Assembly: GCA_002730795.1 (NCBI GenBank)
Contig: PCAX01000043.1
Coordinates: forward strand, 1-12,210
DNA length: 12,210 nt
Reading direction: 5' to 3'
Source: Chloroflexota bacterium
GTDB taxonomy: Bacteria > Chloroflexota > Dehalococcoidia > Lucifugimonadales > Lucifugimonadaceae
Numbering within the stretch: the first letter of the stretch is position 1; every line of letters begins with the position of its first letter. The notes below the pieces were generated by a model. The model searched no databases. It saw nothing but the letters and a program-made list of their open reading frames with translations, and was not told where the DNA came from. Positions 1 to 6,597 of this stretch are shown here, piece by piece. The translations under genes and the position numbers were made by a program.

Positions 1-651
1 GGAAAATCAACTACATTTAATTGTATATCGGGGTTATTAAAACCAATGTCCGGACACATAGAAATACTTGGTAATAACACAGCAGGTTTACGCCCCGATC
101 AGATACATAAACTCGGTATAACCCGCACTTTTCAACACACTAGGTTATGGAAAGAAATGACCGTAATCGAAAACATATTAGTATCATCAAAAAATCAATT
201 TTCACCCAACCCAATCCTGAGTTTATTTAATCCAAATTCGACCAACGCTGAAAAAGAACGGCTACATAAAGCTTATGAAATATTGGATTCACTAGAATTG
301 TCGCATGTAGCTCACAATTTAGCTGGAAATTTATCAGGGGGGCAAAGCAAACTTGCTGACCTAGCAAGAGCTCTCATGGGTTCTCCAAAAGTTATTATGT
401 TGGACGAACCGGTTGCTGGAGTCGCAAGTATACTAGCGGACAAAATCTTCGAAAATTTACGTTCATTAGTTGATGAATCCGGAATTTCGATTCTAGTTAT
501 TGAACACAATATGGACTTCATCCTTAGGTTTGGTGTAGACCGAATTATAGTGATGGACGGAGGAGAAATATTAATGCAAGGAACACCGGATGACGTTAGA
601 AACAATCAATCAGTTACCGAGGCATATTTAGGATCATCCCTAAAAAAATAA
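1..651 (+). CDS. livG: Branched-chain amino acid ABC transporter, ATP-binding protein LivG (5'-truncated)
   Basis: This is one of the two cytoplasmic ATPases of a Liv/HAAT-type importer for branched-chain amino acids or related amides. The reading frame is open from base 1, so the gene begins outside the window. The first visible residues, GKSTTFN, are the second half of Walker A. From there 216 residues remain. Counting from base 1, the signature LSGGQ is at about 111-115, Walker B VIMLDE at 131-136 and the H-switch in IEHN near 169. The LivG-typical RTFQH segment (Q-loop) near 42-46 and the C-terminal QGTPDDV and YLG motifs support LivG over other ABC ATPases. The signature continues SKLADLARAL, slightly unlike the common QQRRLEIARAL. 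Only one base separates its stop from the next start, so it is co-translated with livF. The substrate cannot be read from the ATPase. The ATG at 46 is internal and not the start. Confidence 0.93.
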   Translation, partial: GKSTTFNCISGLLKPMSGHIEILGNNTAGLRPDQIHKLGITRTFQHTRLWKEMTVIENILVSSKNQFSPNPILSLFNPNSTNAEKERLHKAYEILDSLELSHVAHNLAGNLSGGQSKLADLARALMGSPKVIMLDEPVAGVASILADKIFENLRSLVDESGISILVIEHNMDFILRFGVDRIIVMDGGEILMQGTPDDVRNNQSVTEAYLGSSLKK

Positions 652-652
652 T

Positions 653-1369
653 ATGACTAAAGTACTGGAAGTAACCAATCTCACTGGTGGGTACGGAGCC
701 ATACAAATTCTAAATGGGATTGATCTTTACGTTGATCATGGAGAATTCGTCACCATAATAGGTCCTAATGGTTGCGGAAAATCAACTTTTATAAAAATTA
801 TTTTCGGAATGGCAAACCGTTATGAAGGAAAAATACGTTACAAAAACAAAGATATTACCGGATGGAGGGCCGATACGTTGGTTAACAATGGTATTGCTTA
901 TGTGCCTCAAACAAACAATATATTCCCGTCCCTCACTGTTTACGAAAACCTTCAAATGGGAGGTTTGAACCTACTTAACAAAGAATTATCTGAACGCATC
1001 TCATGGGCATATGAAATTTTCCCAGATGTTGAAAAAAGGTCAAAGGACGTCGCCGAATCATTGTCAGGGGGAGAACGCCAAATGCTGGCTATTTCAAGAG
1101 CCCTGATTTCTAATCCGTCTTTCATGATGCTGGATGAGCCCACTGCAGCACTTTCTCCAAAATTTCGAGAGTTAATCATACATAAAATATCAGAACTCAG
1201 GAATATGGGGATCACGGTGTTAATAGTCGAACAAAATGCACGTCTGTCACTAAGTCTTTCGGATAGAGGTTACATATTTTCAAATGGTAAGGTGATTCAT
1301 ACGTCAACCGCACTAGAAATTCTGAATGACAAAAATATTGGTAGATATTTTTTAGGTACCCAGAACTAA
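653..1369 (+). CDS. livF: Branched-chain amino acid ABC transporter, ATP-binding protein LivF
   Basis: This is the second ATPase of the Liv/HAAT importer and pairs with LivG on the cytoplasmic face of the LivHM permeases. It has 238 residues, the usual LivF length. Walker A GPNGCGKST is at 37-45, the Q-loop Gln at 86 in YVPQ, the signature LSGGE at 137-141 and Walker B FMMLDEP at 157-163. The switch position reads VEQN (Gln194) instead of His, which is normal for LivF and separates it from LivG. There is no clear Shine-Dalgarno sequence. The ATG follows the livG stop by one base, so translation probably re-initiates. It ends 2 nt before the stop of the convergent LysE-family gene, so the operon ends here. 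Any livH, livM and livJ/K genes would lie upstream, outside the window. Confidence 0.95.
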   Translation: MTKVLEVTNLTGGYGAIQILNGIDLYVDHGEFVTIIGPNGCGKSTFIKIIFGMANRYEGKIRYKNKDITGWRADTLVNNGIAYVPQTNNIFPSLTVYENLQMGGLNLLNKELSERISWAYEIFPDVEKRSKDVAESLSGGERQMLAISRALISNPSFMMLDEPTAALSPKFRELIIHKISELRNMGITVLIVEQNARLSLSLSDRGYIFSNGKVIHTSTALEILNDKNIGRYFLGTQN

Positions 1370-1371
1370 AA

Positions 1372-2001
1372 CTAAATGAAATCTACCGCTAATATTCCAG
1401 CGAATAATAACATCAGCAAAGCCATAATTCCATCTATTCTCTGAGACGATATTATGCTGGTTATTTTATCACTGTTATTGCCAACGATTGTTGCAACAAA
1501 TATGTACCAGCCACCATCAATGATTAGTCCCAATAATGATATAAACAATACGGTATTTAAACTAAATTCTTGATTAATAAATGGAGTATAAATTGCTATC
1601 ATCCAAGCCAAAATTTTTGGGTTTAATAAGGCGATTAAAAAACCCTGAACAAAACCGAACTTGATTGCCCCATGAGATGGATTTATGTGATTACCAAAAT
1701 TTTCCTTTTCATAATTGACAGCCTTTTTACCAAAAATATAAGCCAAGTAAACAAGAATAATAATACCTGCGTATCTTAGGAATTCCTCGGCAGTAGGCAA
1801 TATATTCAACAAGGATGCAAAACTAGAAACCACTATAAATGAATATACCCCGAAACCCAATCCATGACCCGTTGCGGTCAGAATACCATTTCCCTTTCCT
1901 CCAACCAATGTATTACGTAAAACAGTAGCTAACGAAGGACCCGGACTCATTGCACCTAAAATAAAGGCAAAAGTAAGGGCAACCCATGATTCTATAGTCA
2001 T
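1372..2001 (-). CDS. LysE/RhtB-family amino acid exporter
   Basis: This is a 209-residue integral membrane protein of the LysE/RhtB translocator family, whose members export amino acids (lysine, threonine, homoserine, leucine) or related compounds. About six hydrophobic helices can be placed near residues 5-25, 42-65, 75-92, 112-135, 148-172 and 188-208. The family hallmark SPGPSLATVLRN is at 19-30 and is followed by GG and repeated glycines. A second conserved motif, NPK, is at 127-129 after helix 4. The length is typical. The start at 2001 gives SPGP the usual offset of about 18 residues. No strong ribosome-binding site precedes it. It converges on livF with a 2-nt gap, pairing an amino acid importer with a likely exporter, although they are separately transcribed. 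Substrate is unknown. Confidence 0.88.
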   Translation of the reverse strand: MTIESWVALTFAFILGAMSPGPSLATVLRNTLVGGKGNGILTATGHGLGFGVYSFIVVSSFASLLNILPTAEEFLRYAGIIILVYLAYIFGKKAVNYEKENFGNHINPSHGAIKFGFVQGFLIALLNPKILAWMIAIYTPFINQEFSLNTVLFISLLGLIIDGGWYIFVATIVGNNSDKITSIISSQRIDGIMALLMLLFAGILAVDFI

Positions 2002-2065
2002 AGTGTTTATTAATTTAGTACCAAATATCTATAAAGCAAAATCAGTTCGATTGATTTTCCTTTTT

Positions 2066-2158
2066 TTAAGAACCAAATGAACTTATCCATTTAGAAAAAA
2101 GGTATCCGCAAATTATTGCGATAACAAATGGAATCAGGAATCTTACCAAACCTCTCAT
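2066..2158 (-). CDS. Candidate 30-residue single-helix membrane peptide
   Basis: A short open frame encodes 30 residues, beginning MRGLVRFLIPF and ending SSFGS. It has two N-terminal arginines, one continuous hydrophobic stretch at about 7-22 (FLIPFVIAIICGYLF) and a short polar tail. This is the layout of a one-helix membrane peptide with the positive end probably inside. An AGGG lies about 8 nt upstream of the ATG and could act as a weak ribosome-binding site. It sits upstream of the LysE-family gene on the same strand, 64 nt away. No family is recognised. The length is short enough for chance, so this remains a candidate. Confidence 0.3.
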   Translation of the reverse strand: MRGLVRFLIPFVIAIICGYLFSKWISSFGS

Positions 2159-2222
2159 TAACGTGCCCTAAAACAGAGAAATACAGGCTCTTTCAGATTA
2201 TTAAATGAATCCCTTATTACAT

Positions 2223-2252
2223 ATAGAACGAATGATAATAGAACGAATGATA
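2223..2252. repeat. Perfect 15-nt tandem duplication
   Basis: The unit atagaacgaatgata occurs twice back to back at 2223-2237 and 2238-2252, followed by a run of A. It lies in non-coding DNA between two candidate small genes. It is probably a replication-slippage duplication. A role as a binding site is possible but not supported by anything else. Confidence 0.8.
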
Positions 2253-2314
2253 AAAAAAAATTCACAGATTTAACCAGATAGTAACCTATTTTTTTATAAA
2301 AGCTTAATCGTTTT

Positions 2315-2354
2315 GCGAGTGTACGACGTTAGCAGTCACAAGGATCACACTCGC
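2315..2354 (-). other. 8-bp inverted repeat spanning the stop of the Cys-rich gene
   Basis: gcgagtgt at 2315-2322 is the exact reverse complement of acactcgc at 2347-2354, with 24 nt between. One arm lies in the last codons of the cysteine-rich candidate gene and the other lies just after its stop. In the minus-strand mRNA this could fold into a stem around the stop codon. No T-run follows the stem on either strand, so it is not a classical intrinsic terminator. It could protect the short transcript from 3' decay, or be partly coincidental. Confidence 0.4.
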
Positions 2355-2394
2355 ATGGATCACATTGGCAATTTAGGTTATCGCACTTGGACAT
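2329..2394 (-). CDS. Candidate 21-residue cysteine-rich metal-binding (metallothionein-like) peptide
   Basis: ATG at 2392-2394 to TAA at 2329-2331 encodes 21 residues, seven of them cysteine, in the pattern C-x4-C-x-C-x2-C-x-C-x2-C-x-C. The peptide starts MSKCDNLNC and ends CDPCECDPCDC. CxC and CxxC pairs with intervening acidic residues are what metallothioneins and zinc or copper-thiolate peptides show, so binding of soft metal ions in the cytoplasm is the natural guess. The C-terminal half is a 15-nt tandem repeat (codons for CDPCE, then CDPCD) matching at 12 of 15 bases, with the differences mostly at third positions. Known bacterial metallothioneins such as SmtA are over 50 residues, so this would be a very short one. 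A GGGA lies 9 nt upstream of the ATG, and a weak promoter (TTGAAG, 17 nt, ATTAAT) lies above it. The cysteine density is very unlikely in random AT-rich DNA, but expression is unproven. Confidence 0.55.
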   Translation of the reverse strand: MSKCDNLNCQCDPCECDPCDC

Positions 2395-2657
2395 TTTTCT
2401 GTTCCCGGATTAATGTTTTTGGTCTTATAAACTTCAACTAACGTAACTTTACAGTAATTTTTGCGAAATTGGAAAGTTTTGATCTTGCTTTCTACAAGAG
2501 ACATCTAGTTTAGGATAAGATCATTATTTGTATATTAGCCAGCAATAATTTCCCTTTGCTTGGTTATATCGTTTTAGGATCTCAATGTTCTTCTAATACC
2601 ATAGTGTTATTCTGAAAAGTGTCGTTTGTTAAATCAATAGATAATTAACGGAGTTTC
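2395..2657. other. Intergenic region upstream of typA
   Basis: This AT-rich stretch separates the divergent Cys-rich candidate and typA and should hold promoters for both. No convincing paired -35/-10 is visible for typA; a TATATT at 2531-2536 is a possible -10. The typA ribosome-binding site is GGAG at 2650-2653, 4 nt before the ATG, closer than usual but workable. No riboswitch or RNA gene is recognised. Confidence 0.5.
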
Positions 2658-4490
2658 ATGGCCACGAATAGAAGAGAAGACCGGCGCAACGTTGCAATAA
2701 TTGCTCACGTCGATCACGGAAAAACAACATTAGTTGACGGAATGCTCAAGCAATCAGGATCCGTAACAACATACAAAGCATTGACTGATCGGGTCATGGA
2801 TTCTATGGATTTAGAACGAGAAAAAGGTATAACCATACTTTCGAAAAATACAGCTGTGCGTTGGGGAGAAGTTAAAATAAATATTGTCGATACGCCAGGG
2901 CACGCTGATTTCGGTGGAGAAGTTGAGCGTGGATTAGCTATGGTGGATGGGGTCTTACTACTAGTGGATGCAAGTGAAGGGCCACTACCCCAAACGCGTT
3001 TTGTTTTGAGGAAAGCTCTAGAATCTAAACTCTCAATCATTCTCGTCATTAATAAAATAGACCGTTCAGATGCGAGGATCCCAGAAATAATTGACGAAGT
3101 GTATGAGTTGTTTATTGATTTAGATGCTACTGAAGAACAAATTGATTTTCCGATAATTTACGTAAACGGAAGAGATGGAATTGCATCTTCAGAAATAGAC
3201 GTATATGGGACAGATCTAACTCCGTTATTTGATTTAATAATGTCTCATATACCGGCACCAGAATACGATGATGAAAACACATTACAAGCCCACGTTACTA
3301 ATTTAGATGCATCCACGTACTTAGGTAGACTAGCTGTTTGTAGAGTTCACGATGGAACCATAAAAAAAGATCAAGTGATTTCTCATTGTAGATTAGATGG
3401 CAGCATAGAAAATGTTCGAATTACCGAACTATATGTCACGGAAGGGCTTGAAAGAATAGGGGCAAATGAAGCTGGTCCTGGAGAAATTATATCTGTTGCT
3501 GGCATTCCTGATGTGACAATTGGTGAAACTCTATCCGATCCTAAAAACCCGAATCCTTTACCAGTAATTAGAATAGATGAACCCAGTTTATCGTCAACAA
3601 TCGGTATTAATACATCTCCTATCACAGGATTTGACGGAGATAAACTCACGGCTCGTATGGTTAAGGAAAGACTAGATCGAGAACTAATTAGTAATATTTC
3701 AATAAAAGTACTCCCGTCGGAAAGACCCGATTCATGGATTGTACAATGTCGAGGAGAACTACAACTGGCGATTCTCGTTGAAACTATGCGGAGAGAAGGA
3801 TTTGAGCTAACCGTAGGGAAACCTGAAGTAGTCACTAAAATCATTAATGAGAAGCTTCACGAACCCACCGAAAGATTAGCAGTCGATATTGAAGAATCCC
3901 ACATGGGCGTTGTGACTAAATCATTGGCTCAACGTAAAGGTAAAATGCTGAACATGATTAACAATGGCAAAGGTAGGGTAAGAATGGATTACATTGTTCC
4001 AGCCAGGGGATTAATTGGGTTTCATCATGATTTTATAATCGAGACTAGAGGTTCCGGGTTAGCACATCACGTATTTGAAGGTTACGAACCTTGGAAAGGC
4101 GAAATAAGACCCAGACCTACTGGCAGTATAGTATCTGATAGAAGAGGAACTACCACCACATATTCCCTTCTAAATCTTCAGGAACGAGGTCAGCTATTTG
4201 TACCTCCTGCTACTGAAGTGTACGAAGGAATGATTATTGGAGAAAATCCTCGTCCGCAAGATATGGATGTTAATCCCGTTAAAGGTAAGAAACAAACTAA
4301 TATGCGTTCTGCTGGTGCGGATAATACCCAACACCTGGATACTCATAAAGAACTGACTCTTGAACAAGCATTAGAATATATAATGCCCGATGAATGTTTA
4401 GAAATAACCCCAAAACATATCCGCCTACGTAAAGTTCAACTTAATGCCCATTCCAGAAATAAACAACGTACCCTACAAAAAACAAAATAA
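2658..4490 (+). CDS. typA: Ribosome-associated translational GTPase TypA/BipA
   Basis: This is a translation-factor GTPase related to EF-G and LepA that binds the ribosome and supports ribosome assembly and growth under stress or cold. Its 610 residues match the family length. The GTPase motifs are complete: G1 AHVDHGKTT at 16-24, the G2 region REKGITI at 54-60, G3 DTPGH at 78-82 and G4 NKID at 132-135, with a G5-like VNGRDG at 169-174. The TypA-specific C-terminal domain is shown by RGLIGF at 450-455 and then HVFEGYEPWKG, the equivalent of the canonical HVFHGYEPWKG. The IGENPRPQDMDVNPVKGKKQ-type segment near the C-terminus is also diagnostic. The ATG at 2658 follows a GGAG and places G1 at the normal distance. 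It appears monocistronic: the next gene downstream is on the opposite strand. Confidence 0.97.
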   Translation: MATNRREDRRNVAIIAHVDHGKTTLVDGMLKQSGSVTTYKALTDRVMDSMDLEREKGITILSKNTAVRWGEVKINIVDTPGHADFGGEVERGLAMVDGVLLLVDASEGPLPQTRFVLRKALESKLSIILVINKIDRSDARIPEIIDEVYELFIDLDATEEQIDFPIIYVNGRDGIASSEIDVYGTDLTPLFDLIMSHIPAPEYDDENTLQAHVTNLDASTYLGRLAVCRVHDGTIKKDQVISHCRLDGSIENVRITELYVTEGLERIGANEAGPGEIISVAGIPDVTIGETLSDPKNPNPLPVIRIDEPSLSSTIGINTSPITGFDGDKLTARMVKERLDRELISNISIKVLPSERPDSWIVQCRGELQLAILVETMRREGFELTVGKPEVVTKIINEKLHEPTERLAVDIEESHMGVVTKSLAQRKGKMLNMINNGKGRVRMDYIVPARGLIGFHHDFIIETRGSGLAHHVFEGYEPWKGEIRPRPTGSIVSDRRGTTTTYSLLNLQERGQLFVPPATEVYEGMIIGENPRPQDMDVNPVKGKKQTNMRSAGADNTQHLDTHKELTLEQALEYIMPDECLEITPKHIRLRKVQLNAHSRNKQRTLQKTK

Positions 4491-4590
4491 GGTCTTTCTA
4501 AAATCATCAAAACCAATCCAAAGTTAACATTTAGAGACATAATGAAAACCTACACACTAATCCATTTTTAATTTTATTAAATCAGAATTC

Positions 4591-4605
4591 GTTAAATCAT
4601 TTAAC
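4591..4605. repeat. 7-bp palindrome in the typA downstream spacer
   Basis: gttaaat and atttaac flank a single C at 4598, giving a near-perfect palindrome in the AT-rich spacer (4491-4646) between the convergent typA and the small membrane gene. No T-run follows it, so it does not look like an efficient terminator. Otherwise the spacer shows nothing recognisable. Confidence 0.35.
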
Positions 4606-4646
4606 CTTGAAAATAAGTTTCAAATTGTAGTTGAATAACACCGAAA

Positions 4647-4796
4647 TTAATGACCAATTTCTAAATGTTTTAAAAAATGTTCGGAATGGGTATCGCTGTT
4701 ATCTTTACTTCTCTCCCATCTCGTTTCGTTATATCCTATGTATATAACCCCTAAAGCTATGATCAATCCCAACAGTATTGTTTGTACATTTTTCAT
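4647..4796 (-). CDS. Small single-pass membrane protein, 49 residues, unknown function
   Basis: The start chosen at 4796 gives 49 residues: MKNVQ, then one strongly hydrophobic helix at about 6-20 (TILLGLIIALGVIYIGYN), then a charged, His-rich tail (RWERSKDNSD to HLEIGH). This is a typical one-helix membrane protein with an exposed polar C-terminus. A longer in-frame start at 4850 would add 18 residues, but the added segment is arginine-rich and runs through a perfect TATAAT, so the shorter form is preferred. The TATAAT lies 6 nt before this ATG, implying a nearly leaderless transcript. It lies 98 nt downstream of the unrecognised 379-residue gene on the same strand. No family is recognised. 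Confidence 0.5.
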   Translation of the reverse strand: MKNVQTILLGLIIALGVIYIGYNETRWERSKDNSDTHSEHFLKHLEIGH

Positions 4797-4802
4797 AACT
4801 CG

Positions 4803-4808
4803 ATTATA
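4803..4808 (-). promoter_or_regulatory. Perfect -10 box (TATAAT) 6 nt before a start codon
   Basis: On the minus strand TATAAT is followed by cgagtt and then the ATG at 4794-4796. A sigma70-type polymerase would start at or within a base of the A of the ATG, giving a leaderless mRNA. No good -35 lies 16-18 nt upstream, and a GGCGCC palindrome falls in that spacer. Confidence 0.45.
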
Positions 4809-4894
4809 CAAAACTCGGCGCCAGAACCTTTCAGGACCCCTTATATTCAATCTATTTTTCTTCGGATTATGGGTCTATTTGTAGTCTGTTAGTT

Positions 4895-6034
4895 CTATTT
4901 ATTCTGCCACGAAGCATTTGGTGTGCTCTCTTGTTCTTGTTGAGATTCAGCGGTCTGAACCCTTAGTTCGTATACGTTTGGGTTTTTCCACCAGTTCATT
5001 GTTGTTTTACAAATTGATGTCCATGTCATCGGCTGGCCTGCGTATTCATGTCCAAATTCCCATGTGAGATAACTGTTTTTTGTGGCAGTGTGATGGTTTA
5101 GAAGGTGGTAAAAGTAGTATGACTGAAGCTGCCTAAATCCTGGCACTGATAACTTGAAAGGCTCCTGTGATGAAGGCACATTCAAATGTAGATTGTACAA
5201 GTCTCCGCCTTCCACCAAAGTATCCCACCAACTGTCCTGTTCACCTCGCCATCCCAGTGTAAATGGCGGTAATACATTTTTCCATGGTGCTAACGTAATC
5301 AACATATCTAGGTCCGATGTCTGTGTCAGGTATACCGTTTGGTCGGTCGCATATTCCGGAAAAGTCTCATACCTCCAAGTGGCATATTGTCTGAAGGCAT
5401 ACTCCTCTAGTAAGAACACCGTAGACACTGGGTCGAGTAATTCCAATGTTTCCCGGAGATCTGAAAACAAATCAGCACCTATCTTGGAAATATACCTACC
5501 ATCGAACAGAGACTTCGATATCTCGTTGAGATGATGGATACGGACGTTTGTGTCAGTTAGTTTGTTGGATGTTAGGAACCCTTCGTCTAATCTGTTGAAA
5601 ATGAAATCGTGTTCGTTCAACCTTGGAATAATGTCGTTCCCATCTTTGTCCATACTAACGAAAACGTTACGGCTATCCGCTTGATTCATAAATTCCTGCG
5701 GAGTACGAACACCATCACCATCCTCTATTTCCTTTTCGACTTCTTTCTTAAGTTGGAGAACCATATTTCTATTAGGCGTTCTCTTATCTTTATACTGTAG
5801 AGGAATAACATCCTTAAAAATCTTCCATTCATTACAACTACTACCCTTACCTATTCTAGTATTTGCTCTTGAATTATGTCCTCCAACACTATCGCAACAT
5901 AGTCCTTTGAAAACCCTTTCCATATGGCGAGCAGTTGGCAGTTTCAGATTGTGTAGGTAGGCCCACTGCCTAACAGCAGAATGAACATTATTCCTGATAA
6001 TCTCATACTTATATAAATGTTTTACAGATTTCAT
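4895..6034 (-). CDS. Unrecognised 379-residue soluble protein
   Basis: This is an uninterrupted 379-codon frame with no family I can name. The N-terminus is basic and helical (MKSVKHLYKYEIIRNN, then VRQWAYLHNL). A stretch at 41-70 carries three cysteines (46, 47, 67) among Gly, Ser and Asn. A charged helix follows at about 90-107 (LQLKKEVEKEIEDGDG), then an acidic, aromatic-rich remainder with many Trp, Tyr and His, and a Gln/Glu-rich tail. There is no signal peptide or membrane helix. DKDGND at 129-134 recalls a calcium loop, but the glycine is out of register for an EF-hand. Third-position GC is visibly higher than in neighbouring genes, most clearly in the C-terminal half, and AGG, AAG and GAG codons are frequent. 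This hints at recent acquisition. The ATG follows a TATTAT by 7 nt, with no Shine-Dalgarno. The opposite-strand frames here are shadows. Confidence 0.7.
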   Translation of the reverse strand: MKSVKHLYKYEIIRNNVHSAVRQWAYLHNLKLPTARHMERVFKGLCCDSVGGHNSRANTRIGKGSSCNEWKIFKDVIPLQYKDKRTPNRNMVLQLKKEVEKEIEDGDGVRTPQEFMNQADSRNVFVSMDKDGNDIIPRLNEHDFIFNRLDEGFLTSNKLTDTNVRIHHLNEISKSLFDGRYISKIGADLFSDLRETLELLDPVSTVFLLEEYAFRQYATWRYETFPEYATDQTVYLTQTSDLDMLITLAPWKNVLPPFTLGWRGEQDSWWDTLVEGGDLYNLHLNVPSSQEPFKLSVPGFRQLQSYYFYHLLNHHTATKNSYLTWEFGHEYAGQPMTWTSICKTTMNWWKNPNVYELRVQTAESQQEQESTPNASWQNK

Positions 6035-6041
6035 TTACAAT

Positions 6042-6047
6042 ATAATA
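6042..6047 (-). promoter_or_regulatory. Possible -10 box upstream of the 379-residue gene
   Basis: TATTAT on the minus strand lies 7 nt before the ATG at 6032-6034, a spacing that would produce a leaderless transcript. The surrounding DNA is extremely AT-rich, so a chance match is quite possible, and there is no clear -35. Confidence 0.25.
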
Positions 6048-6110
6048 GACGATGTTTAATGGATAATAATAGTTATTTATTGTCATTATTAAGTATGTTT
6101 AAGATTAATA

Positions 6111-6131
6111 GATGCTGATTGGATGCTGATT
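6111..6131. repeat. 10-nt direct repeat
   Basis: gatgctgatt occurs at 6111-6120 and again at 6122-6131, separated by one G. It lies about 80 bp upstream of the 379-residue gene in the space between divergent genes. It could be a slippage product or a tandem binding site with 11-bp (one helical turn) spacing. Confidence 0.6.
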
Positions 6132-6241
6132 ATATTGGAACAAAACAAAGGCTACGAAGGCATCTACAACTATTGAACTTAGTATAGTTATGTTGACTCT
6201 ATTTTTACTTGTACTCAACGAAGAAACGGTGACAAAATATA

Positions 6242-6290
6242 AGTGATAGCCAAGGATTGTTTTTGGTAAACAGGATTCTTGGTTATCACT
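6242..6290 (+). promoter_or_regulatory. 17-bp RNA hairpin in the leader of a small membrane protein gene
   Basis: agtgatagccaaggatt (6242-6258) pairs with gattcttggttatcact (6274-6290) across a 15-nt loop. As plus-strand RNA all 17 positions pair, three of them as G-U wobbles (6249:6283, 6255:6277, 6258:6274). On the other strand those three become A-C mismatches, so the structure favours plus-strand RNA. The ATG of the 52-residue gene begins 10 nt after the stem. There is no T-run, so it is not an intrinsic terminator. A role in controlling translation or mRNA stability of the small gene is inferred. A TATAAG at 6238-6243 overlaps the first stem bases and is a weak possible -10. Confidence 0.55.
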
Positions 6291-6299
6291 AACCAAATA

Positions 6300-6458
6300 A
6301 TGATTTCAGCACTAATCAAATGGCATAAAAAATTCCAACGAAGTTTTCAGGATAAATTTGGGATTTCCGATTATGGTATAGTCTGGTTTGCCTTTATCGA
6401 AGGCATGATAATAGGGTTGATACTTGGATTGCTTATTTATTATTTTTTCTTCAATTAA
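6300..6458 (+). CDS. Small single-pass membrane protein, 52 residues, unknown function
   Basis: ATG at 6300 to TAA at 6456-6458 encodes 52 residues. The N-terminal half is amphipathic and basic (MISALIKWHKKFQRSFQDKF), followed by GISDYG and then a long hydrophobic segment at about 27-51 (IVWFAFIEGMIIGLILG, then LLIYYFFF). A glutamate at 34 sits inside the hydrophobic segment. The pattern of basic helix, short turn, glycine-rich membrane helix and almost no tail is that of a small inner-membrane protein anchored N-in. There is no Shine-Dalgarno; a 17-bp hairpin ends 10 nt before the start. The gene stands alone between two minus-strand genes. I know no family for it. The balanced composition and membrane layout make it more credible than a random frame. 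Confidence 0.5.
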   Translation: MISALIKWHKKFQRSFQDKFGISDYGIVWFAFIEGMIIGLILGLLIYYFFFN

Positions 6459-6597
6459 ATCTCAACTCACGGACGAACTCACTATTTCAGTTAAGGTCAA
6501 CTAGTCCCATCGTTGAAAATTTGTTGTTGTTCACACTATCAGATTGAAGCTTCAAACCAGCCGACAATCACATTTAGGTCTAAAAATTTGCTAATGC

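Noticed and set aside
2252..2296. Bidirectional terminator formed by an A-run (2252-2260) and a T-run (2290-2296)
   Set aside because: The sequence between the runs does not form a stable GC-containing stem, so the runs are probably just AT-rich spacer.
5154..5534. 126-codon plus-strand frame
   Set aside because: It is opposite the 379-residue gene, has a Ser/Cys-rich composition typical of an antisense shadow, and has no ribosome-binding site.
5021..5650. EF-hand calcium loop (DKDGND) in the 379-residue protein
   Set aside because: The glycine falls at loop position 4 instead of 6, and the closing Glu is out of register, so it does not meet the EF-hand pattern.
6105..6296. 63-codon minus-strand frame with a hydrophobic segment
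   Set aside because: It begins with TTG, has no ribosome-binding site, runs through the 6242-6290 hairpin and the direct repeat, and lies opposite a better small gene leader.
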